DNA of 37,604 nt from Candidatus Aenigmatarchaeota archaeon (GCA_020832825.1 JAJHRL010000004.1:1-37604); one strand, 5' to 3'. Counted from the first letter of the stretch, positions 16,407-24,390 are shown. Numbers and translations: made by a program. The notes: generated by a model from the letters alone, not told the origin.

Positions 16407-17951
16407 TTATCTTTCTAAGATGAACCTCTTTTTTGCTATTTGACTATCTTCTATTCTTTCAATCAACATTTTTCTCTTCTTACCAATTCCGATTATCGTT
16501 TCTTCTTTCAAAACCTTCAAAGCATCTTCTAGTTTACTCTCGCTTTCAGCATAAATTGTGAAAACTTTTTCTCCTTTTTTGACAACATCTCCAACCTTTT
16601 TGTATAATAAAACTCCAGCTCCTTTGAAAATTGGAGAACCAGCAGCTCTAGCTAAAGAAGCAAAACCACCATTATCCATCCATATAACAAAACCATCTTC
16701 TTCAGCAACAAAATCATAAGTATATTTACCAATTGGAATGTCTTCTGGTTTAATGCTTGGATTTCCACCCTGAGCTTCTATTATTTCTCTAAACTTCTTT
16801 TCTGCTTCTCCGCTTTCTAAAATTTTCATAGCAAGCTCTTTTCCATTCTTTTTTCCAACCATTTCTAATAATATTCCAGCAATGCTTGTCACCTTATCTA
16901 TTTGATCTTCCACAACTTTCCTTCTCATCAAAATTTCCAAAGCCTCTTTAGCTTCCAAACCAGCACCAATGGAATAGCCAATCGGTTGTTCTCCATAAGT
17001 TATTGCTGCATTGACTTTGATGTTGAGTAAACTTCCCAATGTTATAAAATCTTTTGCAAGGATTTGAGCGTCTCCTATTGTTTTAATTTTTGCTCCCCTT
17101 CCGGTTGGTATATCTATAACTAAATGAGTTGCACCAACTGCTTTCTTCTTTGCCATTATTGAAGGGAATAATAATGGATCGATTTCAAGTGGATATTCGA
17201 CTTTGATAAAAATGTCATCAGCTGGGGCCAAATGTAAAGCCCCTCCCCAAACCAAACAACCATTTGTTTTTTCCACCACTCTTTTCATTTCTTCTATACT
17301 TAAATTAACTGGCATGATTGTTTCCACTTTATCGGCTGTTCCTGCAGGAGAAGTTATTGCTCTTGAAGAAGTTTTTGGGATTGCATAACCTAAGGAGGCA
17401 ATTATTGGAACTAAAAGCATACTTGTCTTATCACCAATTCCTCCACCAATAGAATGTTTATCTAGAACTACCTTTTTAGTAAGCTCTAATTTTTCTCCAG
17501 TTTCGACCATTGCTATAGTTAAGCTTGCTGCTTCATTCAAATCTAAACCAAAAACATGTAAGCCAACAACAAAACCCGCTATTTCAGCTTCCGTTAGATT
17601 ACCATCGATAACATCTTTGACAATCTTATAAAATTCCTCGTATTCAAGCTTCTTGCCTTTCAATTTCTTTTTTATGTAAGTTAGAGATTCTGGAAATGGA
17701 GCTAGATCTACGTCTAACTCTTCCCCATCTTTTACTTTTAATACAGAAGAAACTTCTTCATATAAACCAATGTAGCCCTTTTCCACAAGGGTTTCAGTTA
17801 CATTTGGTATTGCTGTTATTGTTTTGTCTTTATATGAAATTTTCAATCTGGTTGGAATTCTTGTCCCAAAATTGTGTAAATCGGCTTCATTAATGATTAC
17901 TATCTTTTTACCTTCTGCAAAAGTTTTCAAATTTTTCGCTTTTAAGAGCAT
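16407..17951 (-). CDS. deoA: AMP phosphorylase
   Basis: 514 residues, close to the roughly 500 of archaeal AMP phosphorylases. The enzyme converts AMP (also CMP/UMP) and phosphate to base plus ribose-1,5-bisphosphate, the first step of archaeal nucleotide salvage into central carbon metabolism. The N-terminal extra domain is present (to about 85). The thymidine-phosphorylase-like core has DKHSIGGGIGDKTSM, TSSRAITSPAGTADKVE and the catalytic-region LVWGGALHLAPADD. The C-terminal domain has the barrel-sandwich-like GVLLYKKVGDVVKKGE. The other two pathway enzymes are encoded just upstream on the same strand (RuBisCO III and R15P isomerase). Confidence 0.95.
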   Translation of the reverse strand: MLLKAKNLKTFAEGKKIVIINEADLHNFGTRIPTRLKISYKDKTITAIPNVTETLVEKGYIGLYEEVSSVLKVKDGEELDVDLAPFPESLTYIKKKLKGKKLEYEEFYKIVKDVIDGNLTEAEIAGFVVGLHVFGLDLNEAASLTIAMVETGEKLELTKKVVLDKHSIGGGIGDKTSMLLVPIIASLGYAIPKTSSRAITSPAGTADKVETIMPVNLSIEEMKRVVEKTNGCLVWGGALHLAPADDIFIKVEYPLEIDPLLFPSIMAKKKAVGATHLVIDIPTGRGAKIKTIGDAQILAKDFITLGSLLNIKVNAAITYGEQPIGYSIGAGLEAKEALEILMRRKVVEDQIDKVTSIAGILLEMVGKKNGKELAMKILESGEAEKKFREIIEAQGGNPSIKPEDIPIGKYTYDFVAEEDGFVIWMDNGGFASLARAAGSPIFKGAGVLLYKKVGDVVKKGEKVFTIYAESESKLEDALKVLKEETIIGIGKKRKMLIERIEDSQIAKKRFILER

Positions 17952-17979
17952 TTACTAATTTGTATTTTGATTAAAAAGT

Positions 17980-18372
17980 TTATTTGCTCGCGTTACAAGT
18001 GCCGTTTATGCATTTGCATTCTACTTTCGGTTTTGGTATAGAAATGTTTGGGCAAAGAACAAGCTTACTTTTACAATCAATATAAGAATTCTTATTCAAA
18101 CATTGCCACTCAGCTCCAGCATCTTCTTTACAGCAATTTGTTATTAACCAGTCGCAGTCTTTATCTTTACTGCAATTGAATATTATTTCGGTAGGTCTAA
18201 AAGTAGCGTTTTCCTCTTTTGAAAGGTTGATATTTTCAAAGCTCCCAATCTCCACGATTCCTAAATTTTGGATTTTCGGCCTTCTAAAATAGAGGAAAAT
18301 GTTTAAAATAATCACAAAACTCAATATAAGAAAAAGAACTTTAACCGAGGGTAGTTTCTTATTTTTTTCCAT
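17980..18372 (-). CDS. Membrane-anchored Cys-rich extracellular protein
   Basis: 130 residues. One N-terminal transmembrane or signal segment (VLFLILSFVIILNIFLYF, about 12-29) is followed by an outside domain with ten Cys (CSKDKDCDW, NCCKED, EWQC, DCKS, LCPN, ECKCINGTC), enough for five disulfides. The 'C.kd.DC......CC' opening and 'C.C.nGtC' ending resemble small disulfide-rich secreted domains of unknown role in bacteria and archaea. It lies inside the AMP-pathway gene cluster, between AMP phosphorylase and RuBisCO, on the same strand. A functional link with nucleotide salvage is not obvious. Confidence 0.75.
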   Translation of the reverse strand: MEKNKKLPSVKVLFLILSFVIILNIFLYFRRPKIQNLGIVEIGSFENINLSKEENATFRPTEIIFNCSKDKDCDWLITNCCKEDAGAEWQCLNKNSYIDCKSKLVLCPNISIPKPKVECKCINGTCNASK

Positions 18373-18435
18373 TATTAATTTTGTATTCGAATTTAATAGT
18401 ACTTAAACCTTCGCGACTTTTTTCCGACTAGTTTC

Positions 18436-19722
18436 TTATTTTGGTTTCCTTCTTCCCCATACCTTTAGTGCAACCTTTAATTCTTTGTATTTTTTGGCAT
18501 GCTCTTCTAGCGAGATTCCATTTTTATATGCCTCTATAGCTTGCATTACCGCTCTGGCACCTGCTTCTATTCCAAGAGGATGACCGTATATGCCACCACC
18601 CACTTGAATGATAATGTTTGTTGTTCCATATATATCAAAAAGTTCTGGAAGAATTCCAGGATGAAGCCCACCTGATGCTACAGGCAATATTGGTTTTATG
18701 TGATACCACTTTTGATGCAATCTTAAGTTTTTAATTTCATCTACTTCTTCTTGAGTTACAAGCTCTTTTGTTGCTAATACTTCTTCCTTCTTTCCTTCCA
18801 ATTTTCCTATTACAGTCCCGATGTGAAGATTATCAATACCAGCAATTCTCATGAGCTTTGCCAAGAACAAGAAAGAAATTCCATGTTTTTCATTTCTTGT
18901 AAATGCGGCATGCATTGCTCTATGACCATGAATAGCCATTTTGAAATCATGAGCGATTTCCGTTGCTGTTTGAACTGCTGTAAATCCAGAAACAACAACA
19001 TCAAGCATGAAATACCTAAATCCATAATCATGTATCAACTTTATTCTTCTTTCCATTTCTTTGAGAGTAGGAGCTGTAACATTTATGAAAGCATCTTTTA
19101 CTTCACCAGTTTCTCTTTCAGCTTTCTCTCTATATTTAGCTAAAAGTCTTACTCTTTTTTCAAATCTGTTGAACTTTTGGCTCGAAAGATTTTCATCGTC
19201 TTTAATACAATCAAGCCCATTTCTCCAAAGCAAATATCCAATTTTTGCGTGTTCCTCGCTAGTATAACCAACTTTCGGTTTTGGAACACTAGCAACGATT
19301 GGTCCTTCTTTCTTTTTGAAAATCTCCTTAATAGCTTTAAAGCCAAAAGTTGCTCCTCTGAAATATTTCAAATATTCTTTTGGAAATTCAACATCCATCA
19401 ATCTCAAATTTTTCACAGCCTTCATTCCAAAAATATTTCCGGCTATTCCAGAAAGTAAGTTTGGTAATGAACCTTCTTCAAAAAGTTCTATAGGATAGGA
19501 AATTTTAACAAAATTTCCATTTATTTCAAAAACTTTTGCTTTCAATTTTTCTATTCTTTTTGGAGCATGTATTAAATTGCTCCAAGTTCCACATGAAGAT
19601 TCGCTAGCAACCCTGGAAGAAGCATCTTTCATGCTAAAGCCTTTTGCTGGTTCAATCCTAAACAAAGCTACTATTTCATCTTTTGGTTTATGCTTTAAGT
19701 CAATAAAATCTTCGTACTTCAT
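18436..19722 (-). CDS. rbcL: Form III ribulose-1,5-bisphosphate carboxylase
   Basis: About 428 residues from the ATG at 19722, whose ATGA overlaps the upstream gene's stop; an in-frame ATG at 19734 would add four residues. It fixes CO2 onto RuBP made by the AMP pathway, giving two 3-phosphoglycerates. Key motifs are intact: ASESSCGTW (Glu60/Thr65 region), GNIFGM, VPKPKVG (catalytic Lys), GLDCIKDDE (carbamylated Lys plus Asp/Glu ligands), HGHRAMHAAF (His/Arg), LHIGTVIGKLEG, VASGGLHPG and QVGGGIYGHP. Archaeal form III is inferred from the genomic partners and sequence style, since no small-subunit gene is present. It is coupled to R15P isomerase. Confidence 0.95.
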   Translation of the reverse strand: MKYEDFIDLKHKPKDEIVALFRIEPAKGFSMKDASSRVASESSCGTWSNLIHAPKRIEKLKAKVFEINGNFVKISYPIELFEEGSLPNLLSGIAGNIFGMKAVKNLRLMDVEFPKEYLKYFRGATFGFKAIKEIFKKKEGPIVASVPKPKVGYTSEEHAKIGYLLWRNGLDCIKDDENLSSQKFNRFEKRVRLLAKYREKAERETGEVKDAFINVTAPTLKEMERRIKLIHDYGFRYFMLDVVVSGFTAVQTATEIAHDFKMAIHGHRAMHAAFTRNEKHGISFLFLAKLMRIAGIDNLHIGTVIGKLEGKKEEVLATKELVTQEEVDEIKNLRLHQKWYHIKPILPVASGGLHPGILPELFDIYGTTNIIIQVGGGIYGHPLGIEAGARAVMQAIEAYKNGISLEEHAKKYKELKVALKVWGRRKPK

Positions 19723-20546
19723 TCTATCAACCACCTATATACTCTTTTAACTTCTTGAATAAAAGTTTCTGGTTTTAGAACGCCAAGCTCGCTAATTATT
19801 CCAGTTATTAGTTTTGGATTAATTTTTTCAAAAACATAATTTGAAATTTTTACCCCTCTTGGAGGTCTATCCCAAACTTCTTTGGTAGCTCTTTTCTCTA
19901 TTTCAACTTCAAAACCAAAGAAAGTTAAAGGATCAAATTTTAAGGAATGAGTAGCGACATAAACAGGAACGTCATATCTGTTTGCAACTTCAGCAAAAAG
20001 CTCACTACCAATTTTATTTATGACTATTCCTTCAGCTGTTATAGCATCACATCCTATCATCATGATATTTGCTTTTTTCAAAGCCAATCTAGCTGCAGAA
20101 TCGACAAAAATTGTAACTGGAATGCCTTCTGTAGCTAGCTCTTTTGCTGTTATTCTTCCTTGGAAGAAAGGTCTTGTTTCTGTTACATGAACTTCAAACT
20201 TTTTCCCATCTTTCCACGCTCTTTTCAAAATAGAAGTTACGGTTGAAGAGTGACAATGTGTATAAACTATGAAACCATCTTGAATTTTTTTACTACCAAT
20301 CTCTTCTATCTTTTTTCTATCTTCATCTAACTTTTTCAAAAGGCCTTCGGCATCACCAAATTTTTCTAAATATTTTAATGCATTTCTTAACATTGGTTCT
20401 GTTGGTCTCGCTTTAGCCAATTTTTCAAAAGCCTTCTTTTTGTCTTTTGCCTTGCTCCAAGCAACTATGGCTGCCCTTGCTATGTTTTCAGCACCTTGAA
20501 TTTTCAGCTCTTTTATCTCTTTAACGGTCTTATCAACAATATCCAT
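19719..20546 (-). CDS. Ribose-1,5-bisphosphate isomerase
   Basis: 275 residues, eIF2B-alpha/beta/delta-related family. It converts ribose-1,5-bisphosphate from AMP phosphorylase into ribulose-1,5-bisphosphate for RuBisCO. The catalytic Cys is in VYTHCHSSTV and the catalytic Asp in MIGCDAITAEG; VTETRPFFQGRITA and YVATHSLKFDP are also family-typical. It is somewhat shorter than characterised homologues (about 320), mainly at the N-terminus. Its stop overlaps the RuBisCO start (ATGA). It is divergent from pcm with a 31-bp gap, and a TATA-like ATTTATT about 25 bp upstream suggests a leaderless mRNA. Confidence 0.93.
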   Translation of the reverse strand: MDIVDKTVKEIKELKIQGAENIARAAIVAWSKAKDKKKAFEKLAKARPTEPMLRNALKYLEKFGDAEGLLKKLDEDRKKIEEIGSKKIQDGFIVYTHCHSSTVTSILKRAWKDGKKFEVHVTETRPFFQGRITAKELATEGIPVTIFVDSAARLALKKANIMMIGCDAITAEGIVINKIGSELFAEVANRYDVPVYVATHSLKFDPLTFFGFEVEIEKRATKEVWDRPPRGVKISNYVFEKINPKLITGIISELGVLKPETFIQEVKRVYRWLIE

Positions 20547-20580
20547 TATAATTATTGTAGCGTTGAGAATAAATTTTATG
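20541..20580. promoter_or_regulatory. Overlapping divergent promoters of R15Pi and pcm
   Basis: Only 31 bp separate the two start codons (20546 on minus and 20578 on plus). The TATA-like ATTATAATTA for pcm overlaps the R15P isomerase start codon region, and the TATA-like ATTTATT for the isomerase lies just before the pcm ATG. Each is about 25 bp from the opposite start, so both mRNAs should be leaderless and the two polymerases cannot occupy the site together. Confidence 0.5.
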
Positions 20581-21222
20581 GAAGAAGTCGAGAGGCTTAT
20601 CGAAGAATATAAAAGCTTGGGTTATTTGAAGAGCAAAAAAGTTGAAAAAGCATTCAGAAAAGTTAAAAGGGAATTTTTTGTCCCAGAGGAATTGAAAGAG
20701 CAAGCTTATGTTGATACTCCTCTTCCAATTCCAGGAGGAGTAACGATTTCCGCTCCTCATATGCATGTTATTTGTTTAGAAGAGTTAGATTTGAAAAGAG
20801 GAGAAAAATTTTTAGAAGTTGGTGCAGGAAGCGGAATTTTTCTTGCATATGCTTATGAAATTATAAAGAAGAAAAATAGAGTTTTTGGAATTGAGATCAA
20901 CGAAGAAACATATAACTTTGCTTTGAGAAATTTAAAAAAAGCAGGATATGCGAACAAAGTAAAGTTAATTTTAGGAGATGGAACTTTAGGTTTACCAGAA
21001 GAAGCGCCCTTCGACAAAATTTTAGTTAGTGCTGCTGCTCCAGATTTTCCTAAGCCGTTAGTAGAGCAATTGAAAGTTGGAGGAACAATTTTAGCGATAA
21101 TTGGTTATCATGAGCAATATTTGGTAAAAGGAATAAAGAGGAATGAAAACGAAATAGAACGAAAAGCTATTTTGCCTGTTGTTTTCCTACCATTGAAAGG
21201 AAGGTATGGATGGAAATTTTAA
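20578..21222 (+). CDS. pcm: Protein-L-isoaspartate O-methyltransferase
   Basis: 214 residues from the ATG at 20578; the track's TTG start is 15 nt earlier and has no promoter support. It uses SAM to methylate isoaspartyl residues in damaged proteins. Family motifs are VKREFFVPEELKEQAY, the substrate-site GGVTISAPHMHVICLE, the SAM-binding EVGAGSGIFLAYAYEI, VFGIEINEE and KILVSAAAP. The length is typical. It is divergent from R15P isomerase. Confidence 0.93.
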   Translation: MEEVERLIEEYKSLGYLKSKKVEKAFRKVKREFFVPEELKEQAYVDTPLPIPGGVTISAPHMHVICLEELDLKRGEKFLEVGAGSGIFLAYAYEIIKKKNRVFGIEINEETYNFALRNLKKAGYANKVKLILGDGTLGLPEEAPFDKILVSAAAPDFPKPLVEQLKVGGTILAIIGYHEQYLVKGIKRNENEIERKAILPVVFLPLKGRYGWKF

Positions 21223-21240
21223 AGAGATTGATTTATCTAT

Positions 21241-21414
21241 TTATCTTTTCAGAAGAGAAGGAATCTTCCTCTTCATCAAATTTCTACAACCAATTTCTTT
21301 GCTTATTTTGATTGGTTTTTCTTTCTTGGTTATCGTTGTGTCATGAAGCTTCGAAGGATTAAAATAGAGGTGATAATCTTTCATCAAGAACTCTAGTGAT
21401 TTTGCTATTTTCAT
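21241..21414 (-). CDS. Possible 57-residue basic protein
   Basis: This ORF is below the track cutoff. It starts at ATG 21414 (MKIAKSLEFLMKDYHLYFNP) and ends MKRKIPSLLKR at the TAA at 21241-21243. It is Lys-rich with no membrane segment. It fills most of the otherwise empty 286-nt gap between pcm and tRNA-Trp and is convergent with pcm. There is no clear ribosome-binding site, and the TATA-like CTATTTAG is closer to the ATG than is usual here. It could equally be a chance ORF. Confidence 0.3.
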   Translation of the reverse strand: MKIAKSLEFLMKDYHLYFNPSKLHDTTITKKEKPIKISKEIGCRNLMKRKIPSLLKR

Positions 21415-21508
21415 GCTTCTAATTTCCTAAATAGCAGTGATATCAATTTCTTCTTTTTGTATCCAATCTAAGGAGATGGTTATAAAATCATTCTAAAAAC
21501 TTGAAGTT

Positions 21509-21607
21509 TGGGGCTGCTGGGATTTGAACCCAGATTAGCCGGTTTCCTCATTCTATCAGAGCTCCATTGCTGGAGCCGGCCGTCCTACCTGGTTAGACTA
21601 CAGCCCC
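21509..21607 (-). tRNA. tRNA-Trp(CCA) with 26-nt intron
   Basis: The acceptor pair is GGGGCTG/CAGCCCC with discriminator A and no encoded CCA. The D arm is GTC...GAC, the anticodon stem GCCGG/CCGGC, and the mature loop C-T-CCA-G-A. The intron (21544-21569) sits at the canonical 37/38 position. Euryarchaeal tRNA-Trp introns are often long C/D guide RNAs; this one is far too short for that. It lies downstream of tRNA-Val on the same strand. Confidence 0.88.
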
Positions 21608-21644
21608 TTATAAATTATTTTCTATTTTCAGGTTTTATCAAGCT

Positions 21645-21716
21645 TGGGTCCGCTGGGAGTCGAACCCAGCTCTCCGCCGTGTGAGGGCGGCGTCCTGACC
21701 GCTAGACTACGGACCC
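21645..21716 (-). tRNA. tRNA-Val(CAC)
   Basis: The acceptor pair is GGGTCCG/CGGACCC with discriminator A. The anticodon stem is CCGCC/GGCGG with loop CTCACAC, giving anticodon CAC, and the T arm is CTGGG-TTCGACT-CCCAG. There is no intron. It is probably co-transcribed with tRNA-Trp 37 nt downstream. Confidence 0.92.
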
Positions 21717-21747
21717 AATAAATATTTTGAGAAACAAAAATTAGTTT

Positions 21748-22272
21748 ATGATTTTGAGTAGCCAAGAAATAAAAGAAAGAATTTTGAAGGAAAGACTTAT
21801 TGAGAACTTCATTGATTTAGAGACCCAGCTACAACCAGCAAGCTTTGACTTAAGTTTAGATGAAATCTATTTGTTAACATCTTCCGCTTCAATAGATTTT
21901 ACAAATAAAGAAAGGAAGCTACCAAACTATAAAAAAATAGAATTCATTAATGATTGGATTGACTTAAGTGAAGGGATTTATCTAGTCAGTTTTAACGAAA
22001 TTGTCAATATACCAAACGATTTGATCGCTTTTGTGAGGCCTAGATCATCTTTAGTAAGAAGTGGTGCTACCATTTTTTCTTCCTTATGGGATCCAGGATA
22101 TTCTGGAAAGAGCAATTGTTTGCTTGTTGTTTTAAATGAAAATGGAATTAGGATAAAGAAAAACGCGAGAATAGCTCAAATGGTATTTTTCAAGCTTTCT
22201 TCTCCTACAACCAAAACCTATTCAGGAATCTATCAAAAGGAAGGAATAAAACAATTTAAAGAAGAATCTTAA
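21748..22272 (+). CDS. dUTPase/dCTP-deaminase superfamily protein, probably dUTPase
   Basis: 174 residues. The fold signatures are present: QPASFDLSLDEIYLL, VRPRSSLVRSGATIF, WDPGYSGKSNC and a late ARIAQMVFFKL. In dCTP deaminases a catalytic Glu lies in an 'LEFYN'-like segment after the glycine motif. Here the aligned segment is LLVVLNENG with no Glu at that place, whereas the motif-III-like Asp and Tyr (WDPGY) of dUTPases are present. I therefore favour dUTP hydrolysis to dUMP and pyrophosphate over deamination, with moderate certainty. A TATA-like AAATATTTT about 25 bp upstream suggests a leaderless start. It is followed closely by the M50 protease gene. Confidence 0.82.
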   Translation: MILSSQEIKERILKERLIENFIDLETQLQPASFDLSLDEIYLLTSSASIDFTNKERKLPNYKKIEFINDWIDLSEGIYLVSFNEIVNIPNDLIAFVRPRSSLVRSGATIFSSLWDPGYSGKSNCLLVVLNENGIRIKKNARIAQMVFFKLSSPTTKTYSGIYQKEGIKQFKEES

Positions 22273-22281
22273 GTAAAGTGT

Positions 22282-22842
22282 ATGAACGGTATTTTTCTTG
22301 AAAAGAGGGAGATTTTTGAGTACATTCTTGCTATTTTTGTTTTGACTTTCATATTTTCTTTCGAGGGTAGCAAATTTGTTTTTACTAATCTGACTAGAAG
22401 CTTTTTTGCTGTTGTTACAGCTTTTTTACTTCATGAAATAGCTCATAAATATGCTGCATCAAAACTTGGTTATTATGCTAGATTTCATTTCTACTTTCCT
22501 TCAGCAATCTTAGCTTTCCTATTAGCATTTACAGGTGTAAAAGTTGCTGCAATAGGCTACACAGTGCTTTATCCTTACAAATTCAAAAGCTGGATGTATA
22601 GAAGGTTAAAAATCTCGTTAGAAGAGGTCGGAAAGATAGCATTAGTTGGGCCGCTTGTTAACATATTTCTGGCTTATACTTCTTTCTTCCTTGGTTTTAG
22701 CTTTTTTAAAGATGTTAATAAATGGTTTGCTCTCTTCAATTTATTGCCAATCCCACCTCTTGATGGCTCTAAAGTGCTGCACTGGAAACTAGGAGGCTGG
22801 GCTTTCTTTTTTGCTCTAACAATTATTTTGATGATAATATGA
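22282..22842 (+). CDS. M50 (site-2-type) membrane metalloprotease
   Basis: 186 residues with about four to five transmembrane helices. The zinc motif HEIAH is in FLLHEIAHKYAASKLGY, and the third-ligand motif LLPIPPLDGSKVLHW is near residue 155, as in S2P/M50 proteases. There is no PDZ or CBS domain, so this is a minimal core. It cleaves substrates inside or near the membrane; the substrate is unknown. The stop overlaps the next start (ATGA), so the next gene is coupled to it. Confidence 0.88.
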   Translation: MNGIFLEKREIFEYILAIFVLTFIFSFEGSKFVFTNLTRSFFAVVTAFLLHEIAHKYAASKLGYYARFHFYFPSAILAFLLAFTGVKVAAIGYTVLYPYKFKSWMYRRLKISLEEVGKIALVGPLVNIFLAYTSFFLGFSFFKDVNKWFALFNLLPIPPLDGSKVLHWKLGGWAFFFALTIILMII

Positions 22843-23279
22843 TAGAGAAGGTAAGAAAAGAGTTACAAGAAAAAAGGTATCTTGACACGGTTATTCATAC
22901 AGTAGCGGCAATCCTTCTTTGCATTCTTTCTTCTTTTACCTTTCATCATTATGATAAAAATCTATTAGTGCTTACAATCTTTATAGGATCTTTTGCTCCA
23001 GATTTAGATCATCTTCTTCTTTATAAGAAATCTAGATTCTACAATTTTAAAACGTTCTTGAGATGGGTCGTGCATAGCAATAGATATAGGTTAGCTTTTG
23101 AGCTTTTCCATAACTTTCTTTCTATTTCTGTTCTTATGTTTCTTCTTCCATTTGTCTATATTAAAAACAAGCTTGTTTTTTTATTTTTCTTAGCGTTCCT
23201 CATTCATTTATTAGTTGATTTAATTATTGACAAAATTGTTTTGAGAAATGTGAGATTTTGGAGGTTTGGCTTAGCTTAA
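22839..23279 (+). CDS. YdjM/DUF457-like membrane-bound hydrolase
   Basis: 146 residues, multi-pass. Conserved polar residues lie at helix ends: DTVIHTVAA, FAPDLDHLLLYKKS, WVVHSNRYR, ELFHNFLS and HLLVDLIIDK. The His/Asp pattern (H...PDLDH...H...H..D) matches the YdjM/DUF457 'membrane-bound metal-dependent hydrolase' group, whose activity is poorly defined. It is coupled by ATGA to the M50 protease and overlaps the convergent Lon-type protease gene by 9 nt. Confidence 0.75.
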   Translation: MIEKVRKELQEKRYLDTVIHTVAAILLCILSSFTFHHYDKNLLVLTIFIGSFAPDLDHLLLYKKSRFYNFKTFLRWVVHSNRYRLAFELFHNFLSISVLMFLLPFVYIKNKLVFLFFLAFLIHLLVDLIIDKIVLRNVRFWRFGLA

Positions 23280-24017
23280 TCCGAAATATTTCATAGCCTC
23301 CCATATGTTTTTTACTTCTACAACTTCAATCCCCACGCTTTTACCCACGTTTTCGATTTTCCTTTTATACGTAGTCGTGCAAAATGTAAAGTAACCTATT
23401 TGTTCGCATTTCTCTTCAGGAATGTAATTTACTTGTGTTCCTTGACCGCTTGGTACTAAGAATGTTGTAGCACCAGCATCTTTAGCGGCTTGGGCCTTTG
23501 GAATTATTCCACCTACAGGACCAATAGTTCCGTCCGGATTTATAGTTCCTGTAATCATAACTTTAGAATTTATTTCTTTCCCTTTTATAACGGCTATCGT
23601 TGCAATAGCTATTGCTGCTCCAGCAGAAGGACCTTCCACAACGCTAGCATTAACATTTTCAAGAGAGTAAATTAAATCAATTTTAGAAAGGTCAGCTTTT
23701 GTTACTTCTTGTGCAACTTTTTTTGCAGTTTGAATTGATTGCTGAGTATCTAACCAGAACAAAATATTGTTAATGTCGACTAAAACTTTCCCATCTCCAG
23801 GCTTCATGCTAACCTTTAGAACTGTAGCTATTCCTCGACCTTCGCTATCAACTGCAGGTATATATATCTTAACAACCTTTTCTTCACTTAAATTTAGAGT
23901 TGGAAAGTTTTCAACAGTTTTTCTCTCATTTGGCCACACAAATCTACTAGTAACAAAAACTAATGCAATTAACAAAACAGCTCCTATCAGGCTGATTTCC
24001 TTTCTCTTCTCTCTCAT
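23271..24017 (-). CDS. Membrane-anchored S16 (Lon-type) protease domain protein
   Basis: 248 residues. One N-terminal transmembrane helix (about 9-27) is followed by a Lon-type proteolytic domain without any AAA+ module. The catalytic Ser is in VEGPSAGAAIAIA and the catalytic Lys in VGGIIPKAQAAKDAG, with GTINPDGTIGPVGG between them. A Cys-containing insertion (EEKCEQIGYFTFCTT) could form a disulfide, which fits an extracellular domain. Stand-alone archaeal S16 proteins of this kind are known from sequence (COG1750 type), with substrates unknown. The 3' end overlaps the YdjM-like gene. Confidence 0.88.
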   Translation of the reverse strand: MREKRKEISLIGAVLLIALVFVTSRFVWPNERKTVENFPTLNLSEEKVVKIYIPAVDSEGRGIATVLKVSMKPGDGKVLVDINNILFWLDTQQSIQTAKKVAQEVTKADLSKIDLIYSLENVNASVVEGPSAGAAIAIATIAVIKGKEINSKVMITGTINPDGTIGPVGGIIPKAQAAKDAGATTFLVPSGQGTQVNYIPEEKCEQIGYFTFCTTTYKRKIENVGKSVGIEVVEVKNIWEAMKYFGLS

Positions 24018-24048
24018 AAGTTTTTTCCCAAATCAACAATTAAAAATT

Positions 24049-24321
24049 GCGGGTGGCACGCTCTCGGTGGATACACACCCTCAGATTGCTTCTCCAATTG
24101 CTTTTCTCAATTCCGTATCTCCACAGCACCCAGCCACCTTCTTACCCTTGCTGCATTCCTGCCCTGGGGGATTCGAAGGTGGCTAGGTCCATGGAGGCGA
24201 AATTTCATAGTCAAGCAATTGGGACAATCTGAGGGTGTGTACCGCCCTCGAGCTTCGGTCCGGCCATTATGGACCATTTGCCGTTACAGGCGAGGCCCAG
24301 CCGCCCGACCTAGCCACCCGC
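24049..24321 (-). ncRNA. ffs: 7S SRP RNA
   Basis: A GC-rich island of about 273 nt whose ends pair (GCGGGTGGC with GCCACCCGC). Read on minus it has the Alu-domain CCTGTAACGG near the 5' end and, in the S domain, the helix-8 core AGGGCAGGAATGCAGCAAGG: a GGAA tetraloop closed by GCA/TGC with the AGCA internal-loop side that binds SRP54. Long complementary arms (ACACCCTCAGATTG and CAATCTGAGGGTGT) form helix 5. A TATA-like AAATATTT lies about 28 bp before the 5' end. Ends are defined by pairing, so the exact termini are approximate. Confidence 0.93.
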
Positions 24322-24345
24322 AAATAACATTTCTCTTCCAATCAA

Positions 24346-24390
24346 AAATATTTAAATACCTTCTCATTATTAGTATAGCGAAAAAGGTGA
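24346..24390. promoter_or_regulatory. Bidirectional TATA region between SRP RNA and microprotein
   Basis: The palindrome TATTTAAATA (24349-24358) can serve both directions. On minus it lies about 28-32 bp before the SRP RNA 5' end. On plus it predicts a start near 24380, leaving a roughly 15-nt leader with GGTGA (24386-24390) four nt before the microprotein ATG. Confidence 0.5.

Noticed and set aside
18823-19498. Cluster of overlapping plus- and minus-strand ORFs within the RuBisCO gene
   Set aside because: All are antisense or out-of-frame shadows of a fully conserved RuBisCO reading frame.
21544-21569. tRNA-Trp intron as a C/D box guide RNA, as in many euryarchaea
   Set aside because: At 26 nt it cannot hold two C/D box pairs and guide segments.
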